Made by a program: the position numbers and the translations under genes
Source: Paenimyroides baculatum
Lineage (GTDB): Bacteria > Bacteroidota > Bacteroidia > Flavobacteriales > Flavobacteriaceae
NCBI RefSeq assembly: GCF_008629655.1
Contig: NZ_VWSG01000001.1
Coordinates: 124,001-188,000 of the forward strand
Direction of reading: 5' to 3'
Length of the DNA stretch: 64,000 nt
The notes under the pieces: generated by a model
What the model saw: the letters and a program-made list of their open reading frames with translations, nothing else
Databases searched by the model: none
Told to the model about the DNA's origin: nothing
Shown: positions 1 through 7,862 of the stretch, piece by piece
Position numbering within the stretch: the stretch's first letter is position 1
Layout of the letters: every line of letters begins with the position of its first letter

Positions 1-1
1 A

Positions 2-70
2 GAATTGAACCTTCCCACAAAAGAAATACATAAGGACTTTATGACAGCCTACAGATTCACCCAGCGATAG
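2..70 (+). CDS. C-terminal end of a gene cut by the left edge; possibly ECF sigma factor region 4
   Basis: Only the last 22 codons are present, open from the left edge to TAG at 68-70. The peptide begins ELNLPTKEIH and ends TAYRFTQR. Aligned by eye it fits the end of the sigma region 4 helix-turn-helix of extracytoplasmic-function sigma factors (pattern E-L-N-[LI]-x-x-x-x-[VI]-x-x-x-[LF]-x-x-A-[LY]-[KR]), with matching hydrophobic positions and the conserved Ala before the final helix turn. The stop lies 28 bases before the next start on the same strand, so the two genes are probably cotranscribed. A 22-residue match is weak; what raises it is the neighbour, a dead Cas12f/TnpB-like protein, because such proteins are reported from Bacteroidota beside ECF sigma factors. 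It could be an unrelated gene. Confidence 0.45.
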   Translation, partial: ELNLPTKEIHKDFMTAYRFTQR

Positions 71-98
71 CTAAGTAATCAATCTAAAAACGGTTATT

Positions 99-1196
99 AT
101 GAAAAAAGCAACAATGACATTAACCCGAAGAATGCAGATAACAATTGATCTGCCAGCCGGAGAGCAACGAAAAAAGGTATGGAGTAAAATGTACAAGTGG
201 CAGGATATATGCTGCCGTGCAGCAAACCTTATCGTGAGCCATTTGTACGTGCAGCTGATGATCACAGATTTTTTTTACCTGTCTGAAGGAGTAAAATACA
301 AACTGACCGATGAAAAGAAAGACATTGACGGTATACTGCAGCGCTCGCACATAAACTGCACCTACCGCATGCTAAGCGACCGTTTTAAAGAGGAGATTCC
401 AACCAATATGCTCGCATATCTTAACCATGAGCTGATAGGAAAGTTTAGAAAAAACTATAAGGAATATTTGAACGGTACCCGTTCTATAGATAATTTTAAA
501 ACAAATAAGGGATTTATTTTTGGAAAGGAAGGCGTAAGGCAACTGCAATACAACGAGGAGAAAAAGTACTTCGGATTTGTTCTGTTTAAAATTCCTTTCA
601 GAGTTTATCTGGGTAAAGATTTTACCGATAAATACCTACTTTTACAGCAGGTACTGTCTGGTGAGGTAAAACTTTGTACTTCGAGGATTAAAATGGATAA
701 CGGAAAAATTTTCTGGCTGCCGGTTTTTGAGATTGCTATGGAAAAGCACTCTCTGAAACCCGAAATCGTTGCAGAAGCTTCACTTTCACTTGAGTATCCG
801 ATCTCTGTTAAAATAGGAAAAAACAGGTTACAGATTGGCAATAAAGAAGAGTTTTTGCACCGCAGGCTGGCGATTCAGGCTGCATATACCCGAACCAGAA
901 AAGCGGTAGCTTATTGCAGAGGTGGGAATGGCAGGGATAGAAAATTAAAGGCTTTGAACAGATTCAAAAATATGGAAAGTAATTATGTAACGAACCGCCT
1001 GCACGAGTACAGCAGAAGGCTTATTGATTTCTGTGTAAGTAATCAGGCTGCTACACTTGTGCTGCTGGATATGCAGGAAAATATTGATATTGCAAAAGAG
1101 GAGCAGTTCTTACTGCGTAACTGGAGTTACTACGAACTAATAACAAAAATTAAATACAAAGCAGAAAAGGCAGGTATTGAACTTATTACTACATAG
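99..1196 (+). CDS. Nuclease-dead Cas12f/TnpB-like RNA-guided DNA-binding protein
   Basis: 365 residues with the C-terminal layout of the TnpB/Cas12f family. A wedge-type strand (SRIKMDNGKIFWLPVFE, 195-211) leads to the place where RuvC-I normally reads GVDLG; here it is SVKIG (236-240) without the Asp. A basic stretch (GRDRKLKALNRFKNMESNYV, 278-297) and S305-x-R-R-L-I-D-F follow. RuvC-II, usually TIVLEDL, is TLVLLDM (319-325), with Leu323 in place of the catalytic Glu. The bridge segment FLLRNWSYYELITKIKYKAE (337-356) is well conserved. The protein stops at AGIELITT, before the zinc ribbon and the RuvC-III Asp. Residues 1-190 would be the recognition/wedge part and are not recognisable beyond that. 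Predicted role: binding DNA with a guide RNA without cutting. It follows a possible sigma-factor end by 28 bases and is followed by structured non-coding DNA. Codon use resembles neighbouring genes. Family assignment is firm; the partnership with a sigma factor is inferred. Confidence 0.8.
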   Translation: MKKATMTLTRRMQITIDLPAGEQRKKVWSKMYKWQDICCRAANLIVSHLYVQLMITDFFYLSEGVKYKLTDEKKDIDGILQRSHINCTYRMLSDRFKEEIPTNMLAYLNHELIGKFRKNYKEYLNGTRSIDNFKTNKGFIFGKEGVRQLQYNEEKKYFGFVLFKIPFRVYLGKDFTDKYLLLQQVLSGEVKLCTSRIKMDNGKIFWLPVFEIAMEKHSLKPEIVAEASLSLEYPISVKIGKNRLQIGNKEEFLHRRLAIQAAYTRTRKAVAYCRGGNGRDRKLKALNRFKNMESNYVTNRLHEYSRRLIDFCVSNQAATLVLLDMQENIDIAKEEQFLLRNWSYYELITKIKYKAEKAGIELITT

Positions 1197-1210
1197 TAAA
1201 ATAATATTTA

Positions 1211-1300
1211 GAGGGTGCCTGTACACCCGTAAGGTGAGGTTGCATACACTCACTGAATGCGAAAAGCATATACAATCATGACAAAAGTCCGTTTTTATTA
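1211..1300 (+). ncRNA. Candidate guide RNA scaffold for the dead Cas12f/TnpB-like protein
   Basis: Starts 15 bases after the effector stop codon. Visible hairpins in order: GGGTG 1213-1217 with CACCC 1224-1228 (6-base loop); GTGAG 1234-1238 with CTCAC 1249-1253; ATGC 1257-1260 closed by a GAAAA loop with GCAT 1266-1269. A GTTGCAT at 1239-1245 could alternatively pair with ATGCGA at 1257-1262, like the repeat/anti-repeat of Cas12f RNAs, whose repeats often end GAATGCAAC. The third hairpin resembles a naturally fused repeat/anti-repeat. A guide would follow at about 1277-1296, before the T-run at 1292-1296. Transcript ends and the guide are inference; no promoter was identified. Confidence 0.5.
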
Positions 1301-1397
1301 ACGAATGTTTTGAAACCTGTACATCGTTACAACTTATAACAGAGCAAACGGACTGTAATTGGATGAATAAGATAGAATGGTGGTTTATCTGTTAAAG

Positions 1398-1434
1398 GTG
1401 AGATCAGTTGGAAACACTCACTGAATGATTGCAA
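1398..1434 (+). repeat. Second copy of the structured repeat next to the dead Cas12f gene
   Basis: GTGAG at 1398-1402 pairs with CTCAC at 1417-1421, as in the first copy (1234-1253), and the 14-mer ACACTCACTGAATG at 1414-1427 is identical to 1246-1259. The hairpin loop differs completely (14 bases against 10), so the paired bases and the 3' flank are conserved while the loop is not. The continuation ATTGCAAAA also resembles the 3' end of Cas12f repeats. A further fragment, CCTGTACA, occurs at 1218-1225 and again at 1316-1323. This may be a second guide RNA, a crRNA-like repeat or a decayed duplicate. Confidence 0.5.
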
Positions 1435-1476
1435 AATAAACAAAACCGCTCTGAAATGAAAGCGGTTTTGTTTATT
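1435..1476. terminator. Bidirectional terminator between guide-RNA region and MscS gene
   Basis: Perfect 16-bp inverted repeat (1435-1450 with 1461-1476), 10-base loop, with A-rich and T-rich arms so that it can act in both directions. It separates the rightward effector/RNA region from the converging channel gene, whose stop codon is at 1478-1480. Confidence 0.8.
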
Positions 1477-1477
1477 T

Positions 1478-2428
1478 CTATTTCTTTTCAGGTGTTTCGT
1501 TAATAACACGGATAGGTGATGCAGCAAAGGGATTACTGAATCCGCCTTCGTAAATGGTTTTTTTAATTTCGTCTTGTATTTCAAAGTTTAACGAACCAAA
1601 ATCTGTTTTAGTTGCCCATGCACGAACGGTTAAAACAACACCACTTGCAGCTAATTCTTTTACAAAAATCTCTGGTTTGGGATCTTGTAAAACTCGGCTG
1701 TCAGCAACTAATTTACTTTCTATTGCCTGCTGTACTTTTTGTATGTTATCTGCATAGCTTACGGTTAAAGCAAATTCTATTCTACGTTTTGATATTTTCG
1801 AGAAATTTCTGATCACAGAATTTGCTAAAGCACCATTCGGACTAAATACTTTTATTCCTTGTGCGTTGTTTAAAGTGGTGTACAATAAATCGATTTTTTC
1901 AACTGTTCCATCGGTTCCTGCAGAATTTTCTATATAATCGCCTACTTCAAACGGACGGAATAATAAAATCAACACGCCGCCTGCAAAGTTTGATAATGAT
2001 CCTTGTAATGCCAAACCAGCTGCTAATACCAAACCTGATAATGCTCCTAAAATCGCTGTTGTTTGAAAACCAAGATTTCCTGCTACCGATAAAATCAATA
2101 AAGCATACAAAACAAATTTGATAATAGACATTAAGAAACCTCTTAACGACATATCTACGTTTCGTTTTTCGAATCGATTTTTAACTATTCTTAAAACGGT
2201 TCTTATAATAAATAAACCTACTATAAGAAAAAGGATAGCTTTTACAACAGCCGGAATTGCATCTATAAGCATTGCAATGAATCGTTCCATGTGCGTGGAA
2301 ACATCTGTTACAACAGAAGAAATCCCTTCCTTCATATTTTCTGGGTTAACGGCATTTATCAGCTCTTCTTTTTCTTTAGCTAAAGATGGTACTTCTTTTG
2401 TAACGGTGACTAGAGAATCTTTTTTCAT
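1478..2428 (-). CDS. Small-conductance mechanosensitive ion channel (MscS family)
   Basis: 316 residues. An N-terminal 45-residue polar segment is followed by membrane segments near 50-77 and 98-118 and the MscS pore helix at about 124-155, which has the Gly/Ala-rich pattern (GALSGLVLAAGLALQGSLSN) and then GGVLILLFRPFEVGDYI. The cytosolic beta domain contains the usual VEKIDLLYTTL and PNG.L.NSVIRNFS patterns. The channel opens on membrane tension and releases solutes during hypo-osmotic shock. The gene stands alone, leftward, between terminators at 1435-1476 and 2455-2480. Length is usual for short MscS proteins. The start follows an ATG with no good alternative. Confidence 0.92.
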   Translation of the reverse strand: MKKDSLVTVTKEVPSLAKEKEELINAVNPENMKEGISSVVTDVSTHMERFIAMLIDAIPAVVKAILFLIVGLFIIRTVLRIVKNRFEKRNVDMSLRGFLMSIIKFVLYALLILSVAGNLGFQTTAILGALSGLVLAAGLALQGSLSNFAGGVLILLFRPFEVGDYIENSAGTDGTVEKIDLLYTTLNNAQGIKVFSPNGALANSVIRNFSKISKRRIEFALTVSYADNIQKVQQAIESKLVADSRVLQDPKPEIFVKELAASGVVLTVRAWATKTDFGSLNFEIQDEIKKTIYEGGFSNPFAASPIRVINETPEKK

Positions 2429-2454
2429 GTTCTAAATTTTTTACAAAAATAAAA

Positions 2455-2480
2455 AAGAGATGCTTATCACATCTCTCTTT
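2455..2480 (-). terminator. Terminator of the C1 peptidase gene
   Basis: AGAGATG/CATCTCT stem with a 6-7-base loop followed, on the minus strand, by a T-run; it lies 20 bases beyond the stop codon of the peptidase gene. Confidence 0.65.
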
Positions 2481-2499
2481 ATAAAATATTTATGGTTTT

Positions 2500-3693
2500 T
2501 TAGATTGCTAATTTTTTAGCAATTGCTTTTGGAACCGCGTTTTTATGTAGCATAATTCCTGTTGCTTTGTATTTCATGAATTCTTTGGTCATGTACATGT
2601 ATCCTTTGTAATCGTTAGACAATCCCCAAGAATTTTTCACGATATAATACTCTTTTCCGTTTTGATCTTTCGCAACACCAGTAATGTGCATTCCGTGATC
2701 ATCGGTAGTTTCGTAATTGTCAAACGCTTTTTGACGCTCGTCTTCTGTAACTTTTTTCTCTGCTTTTGGTCCGTTGAACATTTCCGCTTTTTGTTCAGTT
2801 GTCATTTGAGCGAAATCAATTTCAGGAACAAAAGCTACACCGTTTTTCCAGCTGAATCCTTTTTCAGAAACATCTCCAGCCCAAGCAACCGTGTATCCGT
2901 TTTTCAACGCATTGTCAACCGTTTCAACTAATTCGTCCATTTTTACGTTGTAAACCTGATCAAACGACCAGTTATCCGGTACCAATAAAGTGAATTTAGT
3001 GTAATAAGGATATTCTTTTAAAGAAGAAATTTCAACATAATCTTCAGCTTTCACACCAACAACTTGGTCAGCAAACGTTTTAGGCGTGTATTTTTTACCT
3101 TCGTACGTGAATTCTGTCGGAGCTTCACCTAAATACGTATCAATAACCGAAGTATAAGCTTTTACCCAGTTTTCTGATAATTTATCGTTTTTGATAACCG
3201 ATGCCAAAACAGATTCGCTCATTTTACTCATTTCAGAAAAATTGTTGCGTGTTTGTCCTTCCTGTAAACCTGTGTAAGCAGATCTTGGAACCGTACCGTA
3301 TTTTTTGTACATATTCATAACATCGTGGAAAGCACCGCCTTCGCCCAACGTAACGGCACCATGCATTTTTACATACATTTTACCTTTTTCTACATACGCG
3401 TTACGCGCGGTAAAGATTTGAGCCAGTTCGACAGGTTTTTTACCCATACGGATCATTTCAGATTCAATGAACGAATTTCCTGAATAACTCCAGCAAGTTC
3501 CAGACGAACCTTGATCTTTAATAGAAGTGTTTTCTAGATTAATTACATCGGTAAACGTAAAATGATCTTTACTGTTGGCACTTTGATTTGCCTTTACCTT
3601 ATTCATTAAATCGTCTTGTGCCGATACATTTGAAGTTGCAGCTAAAGCAATTAATACCGCCGCAAATAATGGTTTTAATTTTAAACGAAACAT
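2500..3693 (-). CDS. Secreted C1-family (bleomycin hydrolase-like) cysteine peptidase
   Basis: 397 residues with an N-terminal signal peptide (about 1-25, ending VSAQ). The papain-clan active site is visible: Gln61 and Cys67 in DQGSSGTCWSY, His333 in DDHGMHITGV and Asn354 in VKNSWG. Spacing fits the aminopeptidase C/bleomycin hydrolase branch (C1B), which are usually cytosolic hexameric aminopeptidases; the signal peptide places this one in the periplasm or outside. The C-terminal residues of bleomycin hydrolases act as a ruler in the active site; here the tail ends KKLAI. It is monocistronic, with its own terminator. Substrate unknown; peptide scavenging is the likely role. Confidence 0.88.
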   Translation of the reverse strand: MFRLKLKPLFAAVLIALAATSNVSAQDDLMNKVKANQSANSKDHFTFTDVINLENTSIKDQGSSGTCWSYSGNSFIESEMIRMGKKPVELAQIFTARNAYVEKGKMYVKMHGAVTLGEGGAFHDVMNMYKKYGTVPRSAYTGLQEGQTRNNFSEMSKMSESVLASVIKNDKLSENWVKAYTSVIDTYLGEAPTEFTYEGKKYTPKTFADQVVGVKAEDYVEISSLKEYPYYTKFTLLVPDNWSFDQVYNVKMDELVETVDNALKNGYTVAWAGDVSEKGFSWKNGVAFVPEIDFAQMTTEQKAEMFNGPKAEKKVTEDERQKAFDNYETTDDHGMHITGVAKDQNGKEYYIVKNSWGLSNDYKGYMYMTKEFMKYKATGIMLHKNAVPKAIAKKLAI

Positions 3694-3828
3694 ATTGTTA
3701 TTTGAATATTTTTAATAGTAAGTACGAATTTATGGAATTTGTTACATAACTAATCAAATCTTTAATATAATTTTAAAAAACGCAGTAGTAGTTTTCGTTT
3801 TGCACTAACTTTACTTTTTGGATTTTTT

Positions 3829-5043
3829 ATGGAAACTAAAGAACAAAGTATATTAACAAAACCCATATTGTGGTTTTTAACGATTAGTACAGGTTTAATT
3901 GTTGCAAATATTTATTACAACCAGCCATTGTTGGGTTTAATTGCAAAAGATTTTAATATTACAGAAAGTAAAGCAAGTAAAATTGCTATGCTTACACAGA
4001 TGGGCTATGCTATAGGGTTGTTTTTAATAATTCCTTTGGGGGATAAAATAGCACGTAAAAAGTTGATTTTATTCAGCATGTTTCTTACAATTCTCTTTTT
4101 GATAACTATAGCTACAGTTACTAACTTGATGCTATTATATGCGGTTAGTTTTGCTTTAGGAATAGTTTCAGTTGTTCCGCAACTTTTTATCCCTATGGTT
4201 GCTGAGCTTTCCGCCGAAAATAGCCGTACACAAAATATAGGTATGGTTATGTCTGGTTTGCTAATAGGTATTTTAGCTTCAAGAATGATTAGTGGTATAG
4301 TTGGCGATTATTTTGGTTGGAGGTTTATGTTTTACATTGCGTTTGGTTTAATGATACTTACTACGGTTCTTATTTATTTATTGTTACCACAAACATATCC
4401 TCACTTTAAAGGAAGTTATGTTTCACTATTGAAATCGGTCGCTCATTTTGCTAAAACAGAACCTTTACTTCAGCTGGCATCTCTTCGTGGAGCACTGGGT
4501 TTTGGAGCTTTATCAGCACTTTTTACCACTTTGGTTTTTCATTTAGAAGAAGCTCCTTTTTTAGCAGATGCAAGTGTTGCGGGAATGTTTGGTTTGATTG
4601 GTGCAGTAGGAGCTGTTGCAGCAGCTTTAGTGGGTAGGTTTACGCGTTTTGTTTCTAAAAACACAATTATAAGTCTGTCTCTATTGATTATATTGCTAAG
4701 TTGGACGTTTACGTATTTTGCAGGCTATACTTATTGGGGATTGGTAGTAGGTTTTATATTAATTGATTTTGGATTACAATCAACTCACATTATGAACCAA
4801 AGTGTATTTTTTGCAATAAATATTAAAGCAACAAACCGCCTAAATACAGTTTATATGGTATCATATTTTGTAGGTGGATCATTAGGGACACTTTTAGGCT
4901 CTATAGCTTGGCAATATTACGGATGGACAGGTGTATGCAGTATAGGTGTTTTATTCACTTTCTTGGCATTGTTGGCTCATATTTTGTTGTCTAAAAAATT
5001 TGAAAGGAAGTTTGAACAAAAAAAACCTTCAAGTTTAACCTGA
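3829..5043 (+). CDS. MFS transporter, probable drug or metabolite efflux
   Basis: 404 residues with 12 hydrophobic segments in two halves. The loop between segments 2 and 3 carries the MFS signature G-D-K-I-A-R-K-K (residues about 75-82). The start of the protein, ANIYYNQPLL, is typical of the YnfM/AraJ-like group of inner-membrane proton-driven exporters. Neighbours on both sides are transcribed leftward, so it is an isolated gene; the upstream region holds TAACTTTA, an imperfect -7 box. The last 15 residues are polar and basic (KKFERKFEQKK). Substrate cannot be read from the sequence. Confidence 0.88.
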   Translation: METKEQSILTKPILWFLTISTGLIVANIYYNQPLLGLIAKDFNITESKASKIAMLTQMGYAIGLFLIIPLGDKIARKKLILFSMFLTILFLITIATVTNLMLLYAVSFALGIVSVVPQLFIPMVAELSAENSRTQNIGMVMSGLLIGILASRMISGIVGDYFGWRFMFYIAFGLMILTTVLIYLLLPQTYPHFKGSYVSLLKSVAHFAKTEPLLQLASLRGALGFGALSALFTTLVFHLEEAPFLADASVAGMFGLIGAVGAVAAALVGRFTRFVSKNTIISLSLLIILLSWTFTYFAGYTYWGLVVGFILIDFGLQSTHIMNQSVFFAINIKATNRLNTVYMVSYFVGGSLGTLLGSIAWQYYGWTGVCSIGVLFTFLALLAHILLSKKFERKFEQKKPSSLT

Positions 5044-5088
5044 AGGATTTGTATTAGTAAGCAACTTTGTCAAAGTTTTTGTTTAAAC

Positions 5089-6993
5089 TTACAAAGTTTC
5101 TTTTAACCATTTAAAAAATTCGGTTTGCCAAACTAGTGCGTTTTGTGGTTTAAGTACCCAGTGGTTTTCATCGGGTAAATAAACAAATCTACTTTTAATA
5201 CCTTGCAACTGCGCTGCTGCAAATGCTTCCTGACCTTGACCAATCGGTACACGGTAATCTTTACCACCGTGGAAAATCAAAATAGGCGTGTTCCAATTTT
5301 TAACCAATAAAATTGGGTTGTGCTGGTAGTAGGTTTTTGCAACATCTTTATTTGTTTCGGCATCCCAATATGCACCACCTGCATCCCAATTTGGGAAAAA
5401 GGTTTCTTCGGTAGTTCCGTACATGCTGTGTAGGTTAAAAACACCGCAATGTGCAATAAAACTTTTAAAACGGTTTTGATGAATTCCTGCCAAGTAATAA
5501 ACCGAATATCCGCCATAACTAGCACCAACAGCACCACGACGAGCGGTATCTACATATTTTTCTTTAGAAACATCATCGATAGCCGAAAGGTAATCGTTCA
5601 TTGCCTGTCCGCCCCAGTCTTTAGAAATAGCTTCGTTCCATTCCACTCCAAAACCTGGTAAACCTCTACGGTTTGGCGCTACAATTACATAACCTTCTGC
5701 TGCCATTAACTGAAAATTCCAACGGAAAGAATAAAAAGGCGATACAATAGACTGTGGTCCGCCTTGGCAATACAACAACGTTGGATATTTTTTATTAGGA
5801 TCAAAATTTGGCGGAAGAATTACCCAAACCAACATTTTTTTACCATCGGTTGTAGTTACATAACGTTTTTCAACCTTGCTTTTTGCAATTCTACTATACG
5901 CAGCATCGTTTACATGCGTAATCTGGTTCCACGTTTTCTTCTTTAAATCGTACGAATAAACTTCAGAAGCCGTGTTAAAATCGGTACGGGTAACCAAAAC
6001 CTTGTCTTTTACAAAGCCTACAATATCAGCCACATCAAAAACACCATTGGTTAATTGTTTTACCTGCACAGCAATTCTGGTTACACCCGGAAAGTTCACT
6101 TCAAACAACTGCGTAGTTCCATCGATCGGAGCAATAAAATAGACTTTTTTACCGTCGTTACTCCAAACATAACTATTGACAGTGCCGTCCCAACCACCGG
6201 TTAAGTTGATATCGATACCTTTATGATGCACAATAATATCGTTTTTATCGGCTTCATAACCATCGTTTTTCATTTGCAGCCACGTTAAATCGCCGTTTGG
6301 TGAAAAAGTAGGGTGTGTATCGTAACCTAAATTTTTTTCGGTTAAATTAACGGTCTGTTTTGTATCTAAATTATACTCGTACAAATCGGTATTTGTGCTT
6401 GTAGCATAAGCTGTTCCTGCTTTCTTTTTTGATACATAAATAACCGATTTTCCATTGGGATGCCAAGTATAGTCTTCTTCACCACCAAACGGAGCCTGCG
6501 GACTGTAGTAAGGTTCATCTTTCAACAAATCGGTTTTTTCTTTGTTTTCTAGATTCGTAACAAAAACATGGCTGAAAGATCCGTCGTTATCTTTATCCCA
6601 ATGGCGGTAATCCAGACCATCGTACACATACACATTAGATTCTTTCAATTCAGGATATCTGTCTTTTCCTAAAACCATATTTACCTTAACTTCTTCGGCA
6701 GATAATTTAAATTTTCCGTCGGGCGAAAGGTTTCGGTCTTTAATCAAACCATCGGTATTTTCAAGTTCTTTGATGCGTTTTCCGTCAACAGTTACCTGAT
6801 ATGTCTTATATTCCACCGTGTTTTTATCCACATTCGGAATTCCAACCTTATAAATTAAAAAATCGCCTTTTTCTGTTATGCCAACCGGGTTTACACGCCC
6901 TAACTGCCAAAGTAATTCTTTTGTCATTACCTTATCTTGTGCACTTGCCTGTAGCGCAATTACCGATAAAGTAGCTAATAAAATACGTTTCAT
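5089..6993 (-). CDS. Secreted prolyl-oligopeptidase family peptidase (S9)
   Basis: 634 residues. A signal peptide (1-18, cleavage after ASA) sends the protein through the Sec system. Residues about 25-385 form a WD/beta-propeller-type domain with repeats such as HPNGKSVIYVSKKK and SNDGKKVYFI. The C-terminal alpha/beta-hydrolase domain (about 390-634) carries the triad Ser492 (GASYGGYS), Asp579 (HGGKDYRVP) and His611 (DENHW), as in the S9C acylaminoacyl/dipeptidyl-peptidase group. Such enzymes trim oligopeptides in the periplasm of flavobacteria. Single gene, converging with the MFS gene, its upstream region shared with the divergent DedA gene. The last residues are WLKETL, with no T9SS sorting domain. 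Confidence 0.92.
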   Translation of the reverse strand: MKRILLATLSVIALQASAQDKVMTKELLWQLGRVNPVGITEKGDFLIYKVGIPNVDKNTVEYKTYQVTVDGKRIKELENTDGLIKDRNLSPDGKFKLSAEEVKVNMVLGKDRYPELKESNVYVYDGLDYRHWDKDNDGSFSHVFVTNLENKEKTDLLKDEPYYSPQAPFGGEEDYTWHPNGKSVIYVSKKKAGTAYATSTNTDLYEYNLDTKQTVNLTEKNLGYDTHPTFSPNGDLTWLQMKNDGYEADKNDIIVHHKGIDINLTGGWDGTVNSYVWSNDGKKVYFIAPIDGTTQLFEVNFPGVTRIAVQVKQLTNGVFDVADIVGFVKDKVLVTRTDFNTASEVYSYDLKKKTWNQITHVNDAAYSRIAKSKVEKRYVTTTDGKKMLVWVILPPNFDPNKKYPTLLYCQGGPQSIVSPFYSFRWNFQLMAAEGYVIVAPNRRGLPGFGVEWNEAISKDWGGQAMNDYLSAIDDVSKEKYVDTARRGAVGASYGGYSVYYLAGIHQNRFKSFIAHCGVFNLHSMYGTTEETFFPNWDAGGAYWDAETNKDVAKTYYQHNPILLVKNWNTPILIFHGGKDYRVPIGQGQEAFAAAQLQGIKSRFVYLPDENHWVLKPQNALVWQTEFFKWLKETL

Positions 6994-7143
6994 TTTTACA
7001 CCTATTTTTAGTTGCGGTTAAAATTACGAAATATTAAATGATAAAAATTCCTTAAAGTTTTGTTTTATGTTTTTTGAAGGATCGAAAAATGAAAAATTAT
7101 GACTAATTTCACGAACGAAAAAATACTACACAATTAATTTAGA

Positions 7144-7830
7144 ATGGAAGATTTTAACTGGGGCGACTTAATCAATCCTGAATTCTACATAAATTTAGAA
7201 ATTGCCGGACATAAAATTGGATTATACGTTGTTTTGTTCATCGTATTTGCCGAAACAGGCTTATTGGCAGGCTTCTTTTTACCGGGCGATAGTTTATTGT
7301 TTTTATCGGGAATTTACAGCAAGGCTTTAATGAGCGAAATTGTTGTAATTGAAAGCGATTTTTTAAACGTTTTAGGCGTGGCATCATTAGTTGCTGTGGC
7401 AGGAATCATAGGTAATTTGTTCGGATACTGGTTTGGATCTAAAAGTGGAAATTACTTATATCAGAAAGAAGACGGATTTTTGTTTAAAAAGAAATATCTG
7501 TTAGAATCGAAAGCTTTTTTTGAAAAACACGGTGGTCGTGCCATAATCTTTGCCCGTTTTTTACCAGTTGTTCGTACGTTTACGCCGATTATCGCAGGAG
7601 TGGCAAATATGGAATTCAAAAAGTTTTTGTTCTATAACATTATAAGTTCTATTGCATGGGCGTTTTCGTTGATCTTCTCAGGGCATTATCTGTATCGATT
7701 TTTACTGGACAGCTACGGATTTGATCTTACCCATTACATTGAATACATCATTCTGGTAATCATCATCATAACAACGGTACCATTTGTTGTTAAACTGATA
7801 AATAATAAAAGAGCAAAAAATAAAAAATAG
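7144..7830 (+). CDS. DedA family membrane protein
   Basis: 228 residues. Family motifs are present in order: FAETG (35-39) and FFLPGDS (44-50) in the first re-entrant segment, a membrane stretch at 75-98 with GNLFGYWFG, the amphipathic motif FARFLPVVRTFTPIIAG (136-152), and membrane helices near 162-180 and 198-218. Acidic residues Glu37 and Asp49 and Arg138, important in this family, are kept. DedA/VTT proteins are inner-membrane transporters or scramblases, some recycling undecaprenyl phosphate or phosphatidylethanolamine. It lies 32 bases upstream of the peptidoglycan glycosyltransferase gene, probably in one transcript, which fits a role in the envelope lipid-carrier cycle. Confidence 0.9.
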   Translation: MEDFNWGDLINPEFYINLEIAGHKIGLYVVLFIVFAETGLLAGFFLPGDSLLFLSGIYSKALMSEIVVIESDFLNVLGVASLVAVAGIIGNLFGYWFGSKSGNYLYQKEDGFLFKKKYLLESKAFFEKHGGRAIIFARFLPVVRTFTPIIAGVANMEFKKFLFYNIISSIAWAFSLIFSGHYLYRFLLDSYGFDLTHYIEYIILVIIIITTVPFVVKLINNKRAKNKK

Positions 7831-7862
7831 GGAGTATATTTACATCCCTTTTTTTATGCATT

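Noticed and set aside
1234..1434. CRISPR array
   Set aside because: Only two imperfect copies about 165 bp apart with no regular spacers and no adaptation genes; better explained as guide-RNA repeats.
1327..1584. 85-codon minus-strand ORF
   Set aside because: It runs through the candidate RNA region, the perfect terminator and the 3' end of the MscS gene; no protein-like sequence.
5063..5098. AACTTTG...CAAAGTT hairpin between the MFS and S9 genes
   Set aside because: Short stem with a long loop, too weak to call a terminator with confidence.
6903..6926. 10-base match of the candidate guide start (ATGACAAAAG, 1278-1287) on the minus strand in the S9 peptidase gene
   Set aside because: It lies in codons 22-25 of a coding region, not a promoter, and a 10-base match in an AT-rich 64-kb window is expected by chance; bases beyond it do not match.
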